Assembly (NCBI RefSeq): GCF_003730195.1
Contig: NZ_QWGG01000004.1
Location: 372,001-436,000 of the forward strand
DNA from: Halosimplex salinum
GTDB lineage: Archaea > Halobacteriota > Halobacteria > Halobacteriales > Haloarculaceae
DNA length: 64,000 nt
Direction: 5' to 3'
A program made the translations under genes and the position numbers. This document shows, piece after piece, positions 33,313 to 42,244 of this stretch (position 1 is its first letter; each line of letters starts with the position of its first letter). The notes under the pieces were generated by a model. It had not been told where the DNA came from, made no database searches, and saw nothing but the letters and a program-made list of their open reading frames with translations.

Positions 33313-35289
33313 ATGGACGGGTTCGACGACGCCGTCGACGGGTATTTCGACGTCGAGGACCAGCTATCGCGGTACCTGCTCCGACGCGCGGAAGCGCGAC
33401 TGCGGGGCGATGACGGGACTCTGGCCGACGTCGAGTCGCGGGCCGACGCTGCGGCCCACCGAGATAGGGTCCGCTCGTTCCTGAAATCGAGTATCGGCGG
33501 GCTCCCCGACCGCCCCGTCGACCCGGGAGTCGAGACCACCGGCCGCCACGAGCGAGACGGGTACGCCGTCGAGTGCGTGACCGTCGAGAGCCGCCCGAAC
33601 TACCGCGTGACCGCGAACTGCTTCGTCCCCGAGGGCGAGGGGCCGCATCCGGGGATTCTCTTCCTCTGCGGGCACGCCGGGCCGCCGAGAGCGGACGAGT
33701 CGAACCAGCGCGCGTGTATCGAACTCGCGCAGAACGGGTTCGTCGTGCTCGTCGTCGACCCGCTCGGACAGGGAGAACGCAGGCAGTACGAGGACCTCGA
33801 CCTCGACGACACGACGGTCAGCGGCGGCGGCGGGGTGTTCCCGCACGTCTACGCCGGACAGAAGTGCTTCTACGCCGGGACGAATCTCGCCCGCTATATG
33901 ATTCACGACGACCGGTGCGCGCTCGACTACCTCTGCGGGCGCCCCGACGTCGACGCGGACAGGATCGGTGTCACGGGGACCTCCGGCGGCGGCATCCAGA
34001 CGGTCTATCTCTCCGTCCTCGACGAGCGCGTCGACGCCGCAGCGCCGTGCTGTTCGGTCACGGAGCGGTACGAGCAGCTGAAGATCGGGAACCCGACCCA
34101 CGCCGAGCAGGCGCTCGTCGGCAGCGTCGACCGCGGGATCGATTACGACGACCTCCTCGCGGCCCTGGCTCCGCTCCCGCTCTTCGTCGGCGCGGCGGCC
34201 CACGACAGGTACATCCCCATCGAAGGCACCCGCGACGCGGTCGACCGCGTCCGCGACGTCTACGGCCGGTTCGACGCCGAAGACGAGGTCGAACTCGTCG
34301 TCGCCGACGCGCCCCATAGCCCTGTGTACGAGTTCCGTGACGACCTGTTCGAGTGGCTCTGCGACCGGTTGGACGTCGGTGAGTACCGACCGGTCGACGA
34401 CCCACAGCCGCTCGACGATTCGACGGTCCGCTGTACCGATGCGGGAACGGTGCTCGACGAGTACGACGACGAACGGACGATAGACGACGTGATAGCGGCC
34501 GACGTCGCGGAGCGGTATCCCGACGGGGGCGCGAAGCCGTCGGTCGACGACAGCGGTGACTTCGGCGATCAGGTGCGAGCGACTCTCGTGGAGCGCTTCG
34601 ACCTCGACCGGGAGGCCTGCGACCTGCACCCCCGGTTCGTCCACGAGACGACGGCGGACGGGCTGGAGGTCGAGCGCATCTGGTTCAGGACGGAACGAGA
34701 CCCGGACGCGGTCGTCGCAGGCGTCCTCGTGTCGGACCCCGAGACGGCCACCGAGTCGCCCGCCGTCGTCCTGTTCGACCGCGGGACGGCGGAGCTCCCG
34801 GCGCGGAGCGAGACAGTCGCCGACCTCGCGGCGGAGCACGGAACGGTGCTGGTGTTCGACCCGCGCGGCGTCGGCGCGGTGCGAAACCGGACTATCCCGG
34901 TGCCGTCCTGGGCGGACGACTACTACGGCGTCTTCGGGACCGAATTCAAATTCGTGAACGACGCGCTGTTGCTGGACACCTCGCTCCTGGCGATGCGCGT
35001 CTTCGACGTGCTCCGCGCCGCGGCGTTCCTCCGTTCGGAGACGGACGCCTCGCAGGTGTCGTTCGTCGGCGAGGGCGTCGGGAGCTATCACGCCCTGTAC
35101 GCGGCGGCCGCTGCGGAGAACGTCGCGAGCGTCGACCTCTCCGACCTCGGACCGAGTTTCTACGAGATGGCCACCGAGCGAGCGGTCCCCTTCGACGAGT
35201 CGCTCACTGTCTCGGACGTGATCGGCGACTGTGACCTCCCGCATCTGCTGGCAGCGCTCGAACGGCGCGGGGTCACGATAACGCGGTGA
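33313..35289 (+). CDS. two-domain alpha/beta hydrolase (second domain degenerate)
   Basis: 658 residues, cytoplasmic (no signal). The first domain (~80-370) is an acetyl-xylan-esterase/dienelactone-hydrolase-like alpha/beta hydrolase: oxyanion region GHAGPPRADESNQRACIELA, VVDPLGQGERRQYEDLDLD, nucleophile elbow GTSGGG with Ser224, Asp near ~300 (AAAHDRYIPIEG) and His near ~335 (ADAPHSPVYEF). The second part (~440-655) again looks like an alpha/beta hydrolase, with VVLFDRGTAEL, VFDPRGVGAVRN and an elbow VGEGVGS (~586-592) in which the nucleophile Ser is replaced by Val. ATG 33313 is used because the preceding frame has no coding character. The substrate is unknown, perhaps a carbohydrate ester. 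Confidence 0.78.
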   Translation: MDGFDDAVDGYFDVEDQLSRYLLRRAEARLRGDDGTLADVESRADAAAHRDRVRSFLKSSIGGLPDRPVDPGVETTGRHERDGYAVECVTVESRPNYRVTANCFVPEGEGPHPGILFLCGHAGPPRADESNQRACIELAQNGFVVLVVDPLGQGERRQYEDLDLDDTTVSGGGGVFPHVYAGQKCFYAGTNLARYMIHDDRCALDYLCGRPDVDADRIGVTGTSGGGIQTVYLSVLDERVDAAAPCCSVTERYEQLKIGNPTHAEQALVGSVDRGIDYDDLLAALAPLPLFVGAAAHDRYIPIEGTRDAVDRVRDVYGRFDAEDEVELVVADAPHSPVYEFRDDLFEWLCDRLDVGEYRPVDDPQPLDDSTVRCTDAGTVLDEYDDERTIDDVIAADVAERYPDGGAKPSVDDSGDFGDQVRATLVERFDLDREACDLHPRFVHETTADGLEVERIWFRTERDPDAVVAGVLVSDPETATESPAVVLFDRGTAELPARSETVADLAAEHGTVLVFDPRGVGAVRNRTIPVPSWADDYYGVFGTEFKFVNDALLLDTSLLAMRVFDVLRAAAFLRSETDASQVSFVGEGVGSYHALYAAAAAENVASVDLSDLGPSFYEMATERAVPFDESLTVSDVIGDCDLPHLLAALERRGVTITR

Positions 35290-35325
35290 GTCGCGAATTC
35301 GATACGTCGAGGGGGTCCTCCTCGG

Positions 35326-36519
35326 TCAGTCGTCGCCGCCGGCGCGTTCGCCGTCGGCCGCTTCGGACGCGCCCGATTCGAGGAGTTCGTCGCGGTGTTC
35401 GTCGAGCAGGGGAGCGCGGCGCTCGACGCCGGTCGGCGTCTCGCTCAGCTTGATCGGGCTGCCGGCGATGGTGACGCGCTCGTCGGCACCGGGCTGGTCG
35501 ACGGTCGCGAGCATGTCGCGGGCCCGGACGTGCGGGTCGTCGAAGACGTCGCTCGTGTCCTGCACCGGGGCCGCCGGGACCGAGCCGTCGAGCGCGGCGA
35601 CGACCTCGTCGGCGGTCCGGGGTCGCGTCCACTCGGCGATCTCCGCGCGCAGCGTTTCGCGCTCTGCGAGTCGGTCGGCACCGCTCGGGTAGTCGGCCGC
35701 GAGGTCGGGGCGGTCCATCGTCTCGCAGAGCGCGCGCCAGTGCCCGTCGGAGAAGGCGGCGATCACGACGTGGCCGTCTGTCGTCTCGAAGGCGTTGTAG
35801 GGGAACAGGGTCGGGTGCGCGTTCCCGCGGCGGCCGGGTGCATCGCCGGTGTAGGAGTACTGGTAGACGGTGCGTTCGCACATGGAGACCATCGCGTCGT
35901 ACATCGCGGTGTCGACGTACTGGCCCTCGCCGGTACGGTCGCGGTGGTGGACCGCCGCGAGGATGCCGACGGCGTTGAGTACGGCGGTGAAGAGGTCGCC
36001 GATGCCGGGGCCGACCTTCGTCGGCGGGCCGTCGGGCTGGCCGGTTATCTCCATCACGCCGCCCAGCGCCTGTGCGATGAGGTCGAAGGAGGGCTGGCCC
36101 TGCCGTTCTGTCTCGCCGGTCCGCGGGTCGCCGAAGCCGCGGATCGAGGAGTAGATCAGCGACGGGTTGTGTTCGCGGAGGGTCTCGTAGCCGAGGTCGA
36201 ACTGCTCCATCGTGCCAACGCGGTAGTTCTCGACGACCACGTCGGCGGTCTCGACGAGCGAGAGGAAGTCCGCGCGGTCCTCCGGGTCGTCGAGGTCGAG
36301 TTCGAGCGAGCGCTTGTTCCGGTTGACGCTCTGGAAGTAGCCGCCGTAGGCCTCGGCTTCGGGGCCGTCGACGAACGGCGGGTTCGACCGGATGAGGTCG
36401 CCGCCCGGCCGCTCGACCTTTACCACGTCCGCGCCCATGTCCGCGAGCAACATCGTACAGTACGGCCCGGCGAGCACCTGGGTCAGGTCGACCACGCGCA
36501 GGTCCGACAGTGCGCCCAT
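35326..36519 (-). CDS. family III CoA-transferase, methylaspartate cycle (succinyl-CoA:mesaconate type)
   Basis: 397 residues. CaiB/Frc fold: the N-terminus MGALSDLRVVDLTQVLAGPY and the catalytic Asp175 in PGIGDLFTAV (Frc Asp169 equivalent). In this cluster the expected reaction moves CoA from succinyl-CoA to mesaconate, giving mesaconyl-CoA for the hydratase encoded on the other strand. It is divergent from the glutamate mutase genes with a 152-bp AT-rich promoter between. TTTTATGG (minus strand, ~36543-36550) lies ~25 bp before ATG 36519, so it is leaderless. The C-terminal tail is Glu/Ala/Gly-rich and disordered. Substrate assignment rests on context. Confidence 0.9.
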   Translation of the reverse strand: MGALSDLRVVDLTQVLAGPYCTMLLADMGADVVKVERPGGDLIRSNPPFVDGPEAEAYGGYFQSVNRNKRSLELDLDDPEDRADFLSLVETADVVVENYRVGTMEQFDLGYETLREHNPSLIYSSIRGFGDPRTGETERQGQPSFDLIAQALGGVMEITGQPDGPPTKVGPGIGDLFTAVLNAVGILAAVHHRDRTGEGQYVDTAMYDAMVSMCERTVYQYSYTGDAPGRRGNAHPTLFPYNAFETTDGHVVIAAFSDGHWRALCETMDRPDLAADYPSGADRLAERETLRAEIAEWTRPRTADEVVAALDGSVPAAPVQDTSDVFDDPHVRARDMLATVDQPGADERVTIAGSPIKLSETPTGVERRAPLLDEHRDELLESGASEAADGERAGGDD

Positions 36520-36671
36520 ACCACCTCGAAGCGCCCGCTCGCCATAAAACCTAGTGATAAATCATTACATACTGAGATAACTGTTTTCGGGCCCTGTGTG
36601 AACGGTTACCAAGACTATCATGAAAGACCATTATGTTTATGGCAGTGGCCGCCATCGGTGGTGATACTCAC
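36520..36671. promoter_or_regulatory. divergent promoter of the methylaspartate-cycle genes
   Basis: A 152-bp AT-rich gap. On the minus strand a TTTTATGG box serves the CoA-transferase; on the plus strand TTTATGG (36631-36637) serves the glutamate mutase operon. The palindrome TGAT-AA-ATCA (36555-36564), extendable to GTGAT..ATCATTAC, lies directly upstream of the minus-strand TATA box and could control both directions. Confidence 0.55.
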
Positions 36672-37112
36672 ATGGGGCAGACAGTCATCCTCGGAGTGAT
36701 CGGGTCCGACGCGCACGTCGTCGGCATCACGATTCTCGAACAGGCGCTCACGGCGGCCGGGTTCGACGTCGAGAACCTGGGCGTCCAGACCTCGAAAGCC
36801 GAGTTCGTCTCGGCCGCGGAGTCCGAGGACGCGGGGGCCGTACTCGTCTCCTCGCTCTACGGTCACGCGGAGCAGGACTGTCAGGGCCTCCACGAGCGAC
36901 TCGCGGACGCGGACTGCGACGCCGTCACGTACATCGGCGGCAACCTCGCGGTCGGCCAGAACGACTGGGCCGAGACTGAGGACGTGTTCCGCGAGCTCGG
37001 GTTCGACCGCGTCTTCGACGCGGAGACCGACCCCGAGGCGGTCGTCGCCTCGCTCGAACGCGACCTCGACCACACGACGACCGAAACCGAACGGGTCAGC
37101 GTGAACTCGTAG
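36672..37112 (+). CDS. glutamate mutase sigma (S) subunit
   Basis: 146 residues; cobalamin-binding subunit of glutamate mutase, which rearranges L-glutamate to threo-3-methylaspartate. The B12 motif D-x-H-x-x-G is Asp13-Ala-His15-Val-Val-Gly18, with His15 as lower cobalt ligand; LYGHAEQDCQGLHE and TYIGGNLAVGQNDW complete the Rossmann-like fold. ATG 36672 has GGTGGTG ten bases before; the frame open from 36633 would add an implausible tail. The stop is followed immediately by the start of the E subunit. Confidence 0.93.
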   Translation: MGQTVILGVIGSDAHVVGITILEQALTAAGFDVENLGVQTSKAEFVSAAESEDAGAVLVSSLYGHAEQDCQGLHERLADADCDAVTYIGGNLAVGQNDWAETEDVFRELGFDRVFDAETDPEAVVASLERDLDHTTTETERVSVNS

Positions 37113-38600
37113 ATGCTCCGCGACGACCGCATTCCCGGCGACCAGCTACGCGAAACGGCGTCCGAACTGCGCGACCGGTGGCCCACCGGCGCCGACGCCG
37201 ACTTCGAGGACGCTATCGAGTTCCACGAGTCGCTGCCGGCGAGCAAGCGGTTCGCGGACGTGCTGGAGTCGGCCGACCGTCCGCTCCTCCAGCCCCGCGC
37301 CGGCGTCCCGCGACTCGACGACCAGATCGAACTGCTCGTACACCTCGAGACCGAGGGCGGGGCCGACCTGCTCCCGACGACCATCGACTCCTACACCCGC
37401 GACAACGAGTACGAGAAGGCCGCGGAGGGGCTCGCTGAGGCCCGCGAATCGGGGAACGACACGCTGAACGGCTTCCCCGCCGTCAACCACGGCGTCGACG
37501 CCTGCCGCGAGCTGATCCAGTCGGTCGACGCGCCGGTGGAGGTCCGCCACGGGACGCCCGACGCCCGCCTGCTCGCTATCGTCACGCTCGCGGGCGGCTT
37601 CCAGAGCTTCGAGGGCGGCCCCATCTCGTACAACATCCCATACACGAAGGAACACGACCTCGAAGAGACGATCGAACACTGGCAGTTCGTCGACCGGCTC
37701 TGCGGGGCGTACACCGAGCGCGGCGTCCGCATCAACCGCGAACCGTTCGGCCCGCTCACGGGCACGCTCGTCCCGCCCGCTATCGCCATCGCGGTGATGA
37801 TCGTCGAAGGACTCCTCGCGGCGACGCAGGGCGTCCGGTCGCTCACGCTCGGCTACGGACAGGTCGGCAACGTCGTGCAGGACGTGGCCGCGCTCCGCGC
37901 CCTCCGGGAACTCGGCGAGGAGTACCTCCCTGACGATGCCGTCGTCACCACCGTCTTCCACGAGTGGATGGGCGGTTTCCCGCCGGACGAAGCCCGCGCA
38001 AGCGGCGTCATCGGCCTCGGCGGCGCGACGGCCGCGCTCGCCCGACCGGACAAGGTCATCACCAAGTCACCGCAGGAGTTTCAGGGGGTTCCGACTCGCG
38101 AGGCCAACGCCGCCGGCCTGCGCACCACCAGACAGCTGATCGATATGATGGTCGAACAGGAGATACTCATCGACGGCATCGACGAGGAACAGAACCTCAT
38201 CGAGCGCACGGCGCGCTCGCTCGTGGAGTCGGTCGTCTCCCACGGCGACGGCGACGTGGCCCGCGGAACGGTCGCGGCCTTCGACTCGGGCGCGCTCGAC
38301 GTCCCCTTCGCGCCCAGCGACAGCGCGGCGGCCGCGGTCCTCCCCGCCCGTGACGACGACGGACGGGTCCGAATCCTCGAGTGGGGCGACCTCGCGGTCC
38401 CCGACGAGACCAAAGAGATACACGAGGCCCGCCTCGACGAACGTGCTCGAACCGAAGGGCGCAGTCGCTCCTTCAGGATGGTCGCCGACGACGTCGACGC
38501 CATCAGTGACGGGAAACTGATCGGCCGACCGACGCCGTCCGACGGTGGCGGCCCCGGTGACGGCGTCGACACCCGGGGAGGTGAGAGCGATGCGGATTGA
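37113..38600 (+). CDS. glutamate mutase epsilon (E) subunit
   Basis: 495 residues; catalytic TIM-barrel subunit pairing with the preceding cobalamin subunit. Typical stretches are LLQPRAGVPRLDDQIELLVH, TIDSYTRDNEYEKAAEGLAE and SFEGGPISYNIPYTKEHDLE (substrate and B12 contacts). The start directly abuts the S-subunit stop, so translation is coupled. The C-terminal ~40 residues are Gly/Asp-rich and disordered and overlap the next gene. Confidence 0.93.
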   Translation: MLRDDRIPGDQLRETASELRDRWPTGADADFEDAIEFHESLPASKRFADVLESADRPLLQPRAGVPRLDDQIELLVHLETEGGADLLPTTIDSYTRDNEYEKAAEGLAEARESGNDTLNGFPAVNHGVDACRELIQSVDAPVEVRHGTPDARLLAIVTLAGGFQSFEGGPISYNIPYTKEHDLEETIEHWQFVDRLCGAYTERGVRINREPFGPLTGTLVPPAIAIAVMIVEGLLAATQGVRSLTLGYGQVGNVVQDVAALRALRELGEEYLPDDAVVTTVFHEWMGGFPPDEARASGVIGLGGATAALARPDKVITKSPQEFQGVPTREANAAGLRTTRQLIDMMVEQEILIDGIDEEQNLIERTARSLVESVVSHGDGDVARGTVAAFDSGALDVPFAPSDSAAAAVLPARDDDGRVRILEWGDLAVPDETKEIHEARLDERARTEGRSRSFRMVADDVDAISDGKLIGRPTPSDGGGPGDGVDTRGGESDAD

Positions 38601-39861
38601 CTCGGTTCGCGCCGTCCCGGGCGTCTCCGGCTTCTACTTCGACGACCAGCGGGCGATCAAGACCGGAGCCGAGGAAGACGGGTTCGCGTACGCGGGCGAT
38701 CCGGTCTCCGAGGGGTTCGACGCCGTCCGGCAGGCCGGCGAGGCGCTGATCGTCGAACTCGAACTCTCGGACGGGAGCGTCGTCCGCGGCGACTGCGCCG
38801 CCGTCCAGTACTCCGGCGCGGGCGGCCGCGACCCGCTCTTTCGCGCCGACGACTACGCGCCGGTCGTCGAGGGACAGGTCGGCGACGCGCTCCGGGGCCG
38901 CGACCCGCGGGCGTTCGCGGACAACGTCTCCGTCGTGGAGATGCTACCCTCTGCTGCCGAAGACGGAGACGCGCTCCACACGGCGGTCCGCTACGGCGTC
39001 TCGCAGGCGCTCCTGTTCGCGGCCGCGCGTGCCCGGCGAGACACACCCACCGACGTGCTCGCGGACGCGCTCGGGACGACGCCCGCCACCGACCCCATCC
39101 CGGTGTTCGGCCAGTCCGGCGACGCGCGCCGGCGCAACGCCGAGAAGATGCTCGTCAAGGGCGTGCCGGTCCTCCCCCACGGCCTGTTCAACAGCGAGGC
39201 CAAACTCGGGAGCGAGGGCGAGCGGCTGGTCGAGTACCTGGAGTGGCTGGGTGACCGCGCAGACGAACTCGGTCCCGAAGGGTACCACCCGCGCTTCCAC
39301 GTGGACGTGTACGGCACGATCGGCGAACTGTTCTGCCCGCCGTACGACCGCGCCGAGGTCCTCGACTACTTCGCCGACCTCGCGGCGGCCGCCGACCCGT
39401 ACCCCCTCCAGGTCGAGGGGCCGATGGACGCGGGCGGTCGCGCCGAACAGATCGCGGAGATGGCCGAACTCCGCGACGGACTGGCCGACGCGGGCGTCCC
39501 GGTCGACGTCGTCGCCGACGAGTGGTGCAACACCTTCGACGACGTGCAGGCGTTCGTCGACGCCGAGGCCGCGGACGTGGTGCAGGTGAAGACGCCCGAC
39601 CTGGGCGGCATCCAGCGGAGCGCCCGCGCCGTCGCCGAGTGCGAGGGGACGGACACCCGCGCGTATCTCGGCGGCACCTGCAACGAGACGGCCGTCTCCG
39701 CGCGGGCCTGCGTCCACGTCGCGCTCGCTACCGACGCCGCACAGCTCCTCGCCAAGCCCGGCATGGGCTTCGACGAGGGGTTCATGGTCGTCACCAACGA
39801 GATGCGTCGGACGCTCGCTCGTCGGGAGCGGGCCGACCGGGAGGTGGCCGCCGATGACTGA
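38590..39861 (+). CDS. methylaspartate ammonia-lyase
   Basis: 423 residues; enolase-superfamily enzyme removing ammonia from threo-3-methylaspartate to give mesaconate. The catalytic bases match the Citrobacter enzyme: His197 in VLPHGLFN (His194 there) and Lys334 in VQVKTPDLGG (Lys331 there). Metal ligands lie around the VEGPMD and VVADEWCN segments. ATG 38590 has GGAGG upstream and overlaps the mutase E gene by 11 bases. Confidence 0.94.
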   Translation: MRIDSVRAVPGVSGFYFDDQRAIKTGAEEDGFAYAGDPVSEGFDAVRQAGEALIVELELSDGSVVRGDCAAVQYSGAGGRDPLFRADDYAPVVEGQVGDALRGRDPRAFADNVSVVEMLPSAAEDGDALHTAVRYGVSQALLFAAARARRDTPTDVLADALGTTPATDPIPVFGQSGDARRRNAEKMLVKGVPVLPHGLFNSEAKLGSEGERLVEYLEWLGDRADELGPEGYHPRFHVDVYGTIGELFCPPYDRAEVLDYFADLAAAADPYPLQVEGPMDAGGRAEQIAEMAELRDGLADAGVPVDVVADEWCNTFDDVQAFVDAEAADVVQVKTPDLGGIQRSARAVAECEGTDTRAYLGGTCNETAVSARACVHVALATDAAQLLAKPGMGFDEGFMVVTNEMRRTLARRERADREVAADD

Positions 39862-40969
39862 CTGGACCGACCCGGAGACGTTCTCGGCCGCGCTCGACCT
39901 CGTCGAGACCCGCGAGAAGGGCAACTACTTCGAGGATTTCACCGAGGGCGCAACGATCGAACACGCGCCCGGCCTCCGCCTCACCCGCTCGGGCAACGAG
40001 ACGTGGATGGCCCAGACGCTCAACCACGACCCGGCCCACTGGCGGACCGACGCCGCCCGCGCTCGCGGCTTCGACGACCCGCCGATCCACCCCGACTACC
40101 TGCTGGCCTCGGTGATGGGCCCCTCCGTCGAGGACCTGAGCGAGAAGGGCGGGTACTTCCTCGGCCGCGACGGCGTGCGCTTCCACCGCCACGGCGTCCC
40201 GCCGGGGACGGAACTGCGTGTCGAGTCCACCGTCGAGGCGACCCGCACGTCGAGTTCCCGTCCCGAGTACGGCATCGTCACCTGGGAGACCCGTGGCATC
40301 GACGCCGACGACGGCGAGACACTCGTCTCCTACGAGCGAACGAACATGCTCCCGCGGCGCGAGCCGGCCGCGACGGACGGTGGCCGGTCCGAATCTGCGG
40401 ACGAGTCGCCGCCGGGTGACGAGTCCACGCCCGCGCTCCCGGAGACGTTCGTCACCCCCGAGGGCGGCGCGTTCGAGGACTTCCGGCGCGCGTTCGACGA
40501 GGCGGCGGACCGGGACGCCGCTGTCGCCTACCGACACGAGCGCGGGCGGACGATGGACGCGGTCACCGTCGCGGCGCTCCCGCTGGCGACGCTCAACACC
40601 GCTCGCCAGCACCACAACGCCGAGGCCATGCGCGACTCGCCGTCGGGCGAACCGGTCGCCTACGGCGACGTGACCCGCTCGACCGCGCTCGGTCACGCTC
40701 GCTCGGACGAGCGGACCTACCGCGAACTGGCCTTCGACGACGAGCGGTTCCACGACTTCGTGACCGCCGGCGACACGGTGTTCGCGTTCACTCGCGTCCT
40801 CGACGCCGACGGCTCGTCGGGCCCGTCGCGGGCCGGCGAAGTCACCTTCGAACACGTCGCGTTCACTGGCGACGAGCGACCGGTGTACTCCGGCACCAGG
40901 CGGGCGCTGATCGACCGCGTCGACGCGTCCGAGACGACCACCGACACGCAGACGACAACCCACCTATGA
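39854..40969 (+). CDS. mesaconyl-CoA hydratase (MaoC double hot-dog)
   Basis: 371 residues; hydrates mesaconyl-CoA (2-methylfumaryl-CoA) to beta-methylmalyl-CoA. Hot-dog hydratase features: HDPAHWRTDAARARGFDDPP then HPDYLLASVMGP in the first half and ALPLATLNTARQHHNAEAMR in the second. Overlaps the ammonia-lyase gene by 8 bases. The specificity is inferred from the cluster. Confidence 0.9.
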   Translation: MTDWTDPETFSAALDLVETREKGNYFEDFTEGATIEHAPGLRLTRSGNETWMAQTLNHDPAHWRTDAARARGFDDPPIHPDYLLASVMGPSVEDLSEKGGYFLGRDGVRFHRHGVPPGTELRVESTVEATRTSSSRPEYGIVTWETRGIDADDGETLVSYERTNMLPRREPAATDGGRSESADESPPGDESTPALPETFVTPEGGAFEDFRRAFDEAADRDAAVAYRHERGRTMDAVTVAALPLATLNTARQHHNAEAMRDSPSGEPVAYGDVTRSTALGHARSDERTYRELAFDDERFHDFVTAGDTVFAFTRVLDADGSSGPSRAGEVTFEHVAFTGDERPVYSGTRRALIDRVDASETTTDTQTTTHL

Positions 40970-42006
40970 CACGACTCTGTCGCACGTTCCAGACCGCACC
41001 GGCCGCCGTCCCGCGAGAGGACTCGGCGAAGTACCTCGAATCCGGCCTCGAAGCCGAGGGATTCGAGGCCCCCGACTGGCTCGTCCCGGACATCGAGGAC
41101 GGGACGGCGCCGGACATGAAAGCCGAAGCGGTGGAGAACGTCGTCGACCGACTCCCCGGCCTCGCACCCGACTTCGGCGGCGAGGTGTGGCCCCGCGTCG
41201 AGTGGGCTCACGACGACGCCGAGTTCCGCGACCGCGGCCGCGACCAGATCGACCGCCTCGTCGGCGAGGTCGGCGACCACCTCGACGGCGTCGTCGTCCC
41301 GAAGGTGGGGCGGCTCTCGGACGTACAGGACGCGGTCGGCGCCGTCGCCGAGGCCGAACGCGACCACGGCTACGACGACGGGAGCCTCGAACTCACCGTC
41401 ATCGTCGAGACCGCCGCCGCGGTCTCCGACCTCCCCGACATCGCTCGCCTCGGCGAGGACGACCGACTCGCGGGACTCGTCTTCGGCCCCGTCGACTACA
41501 CGGCCGACCTCGGCGGTCGAGCGATGGACGGCGAGCGCCCGCGCTGGAGCGGGCTACTCGAACGGCTCTCCAACGAGGCGTCGGCGGGCGGACTGGTCGC
41601 TATCGGCGGTCCGTTCGACCGCCTGTTCGACGAGCGGGCTGGCGTCACCTACTACAACGCGCCCGGCTACGCCGACCAGGTCGAGCGCGAGGCGCGCATC
41701 GGACTCGACGGCTCGTGGTCGCTCCACCCCAAGCAGACGTCCCAGGCCAATCGCGTCCACATGCCGACGGCCTCCGAACTCGAATCGGCGCTCGACAAGG
41801 TCGAGGGGTTCAACGAGGCCAAACGCGAGGGCACCGGCGCGGTCGTCCTCGACGGACAGATGGTCGACGAGGCGACCTACAAGAACTTCGCCAACACCGT
41901 CGAGACAGTGCGGCGGATCGACGATGCACACCCCACGCAGACCGCGGAGAGCTACGACGACTCCCTGCTGGAGCGAGCGCGGTCGGTGACGCTCAGATTC
42001 GGGTGA
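40966..42006 (+). CDS. beta-methylmalyl-CoA lyase (CitE/HpcH family)
   Basis: 346 residues; TIM-barrel lyase that would split beta-methylmalyl-CoA into glyoxylate and propionyl-CoA, completing the carbon-skeleton part of the methylaspartate cycle; the glyoxylate then needs malate synthase. Family motifs: LVPDIEDGTAPDMKAE (Mg site), VVVPKVG, VIVETAAAV and VFGPVDYTADLG. ATGA overlap with the hydratase gene. The last gene of the operon. Confidence 0.9.
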   Translation: MTRLCRTFQTAPAAVPREDSAKYLESGLEAEGFEAPDWLVPDIEDGTAPDMKAEAVENVVDRLPGLAPDFGGEVWPRVEWAHDDAEFRDRGRDQIDRLVGEVGDHLDGVVVPKVGRLSDVQDAVGAVAEAERDHGYDDGSLELTVIVETAAAVSDLPDIARLGEDDRLAGLVFGPVDYTADLGGRAMDGERPRWSGLLERLSNEASAGGLVAIGGPFDRLFDERAGVTYYNAPGYADQVEREARIGLDGSWSLHPKQTSQANRVHMPTASELESALDKVEGFNEAKREGTGAVVLDGQMVDEATYKNFANTVETVRRIDDAHPTQTAESYDDSLLERARSVTLRFG

Positions 42007-42053
42007 CCGCCAGCGAAAGGAAACATCCTTAATCGGCGGCCAAGAAGCGGGTA

Positions 42054-42173
42054 GTGAGCGCCGGTGTCTGACCGAGCGAAGCGAGGTCAGGCTCGGGGCG
42101 CGAGCGAAGCGCGCCGGTGGTGAGCGAACGCGGAGCGTTCGCGAGCCTCGGGGCGAACGAACGCAGTGAGTGA
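42054..42173 (+). repeat. partial tRNA 5'-end repeats with hairpins, left of tRNA-Gly
   Basis: Two tandem units precede the intact tRNA. Each starts with the tRNA 5' end (GCGCCGGTG at 42058-42066; GCGCCGGTGGT at 42111-42121), carries a hairpin (CTGACC-GAGCGAAGCGA-GGTCAG at 42068-42090; GCGAACGC-GGA-GCGTTCGC at 42124-42142) and then CTCGGGGCG (42092-42100; 42147-42155). A GAACGCAGTGA motif (42159-42169) abuts the intact gene. Confidence 0.8.
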
Positions 42174-42244
42174 GCGCCGGTGGTCTAGTGGTAGGACCTG
42201 AGCCTTCCAAGCTCATGGCCCGGGTTCAAATCCCGGCCGGCGCA
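42174..42244 (+). tRNA. tRNA-Gly (anticodon UCC)
   Basis: 71 nt. Acceptor stem GCGCCGG (42174-42180) pairs with CCGGCGC (42237-42243), discriminator A42244. The anticodon stem-loop GAGC-CTTCCAA-GCTC gives anticodon TCC. T-arm CCGGG-TTCAAAT-CCCGG is canonical. CCA is not encoded. Reads GGA glycine codons. Confidence 0.95.

Noticed and set aside
36520-36671. A cobalamin riboswitch before the B12-dependent glutamate mutase.
   Set aside because: The gap is too short and AT-rich, and no B12-box-like segment was seen; simple promoter elements explain it.
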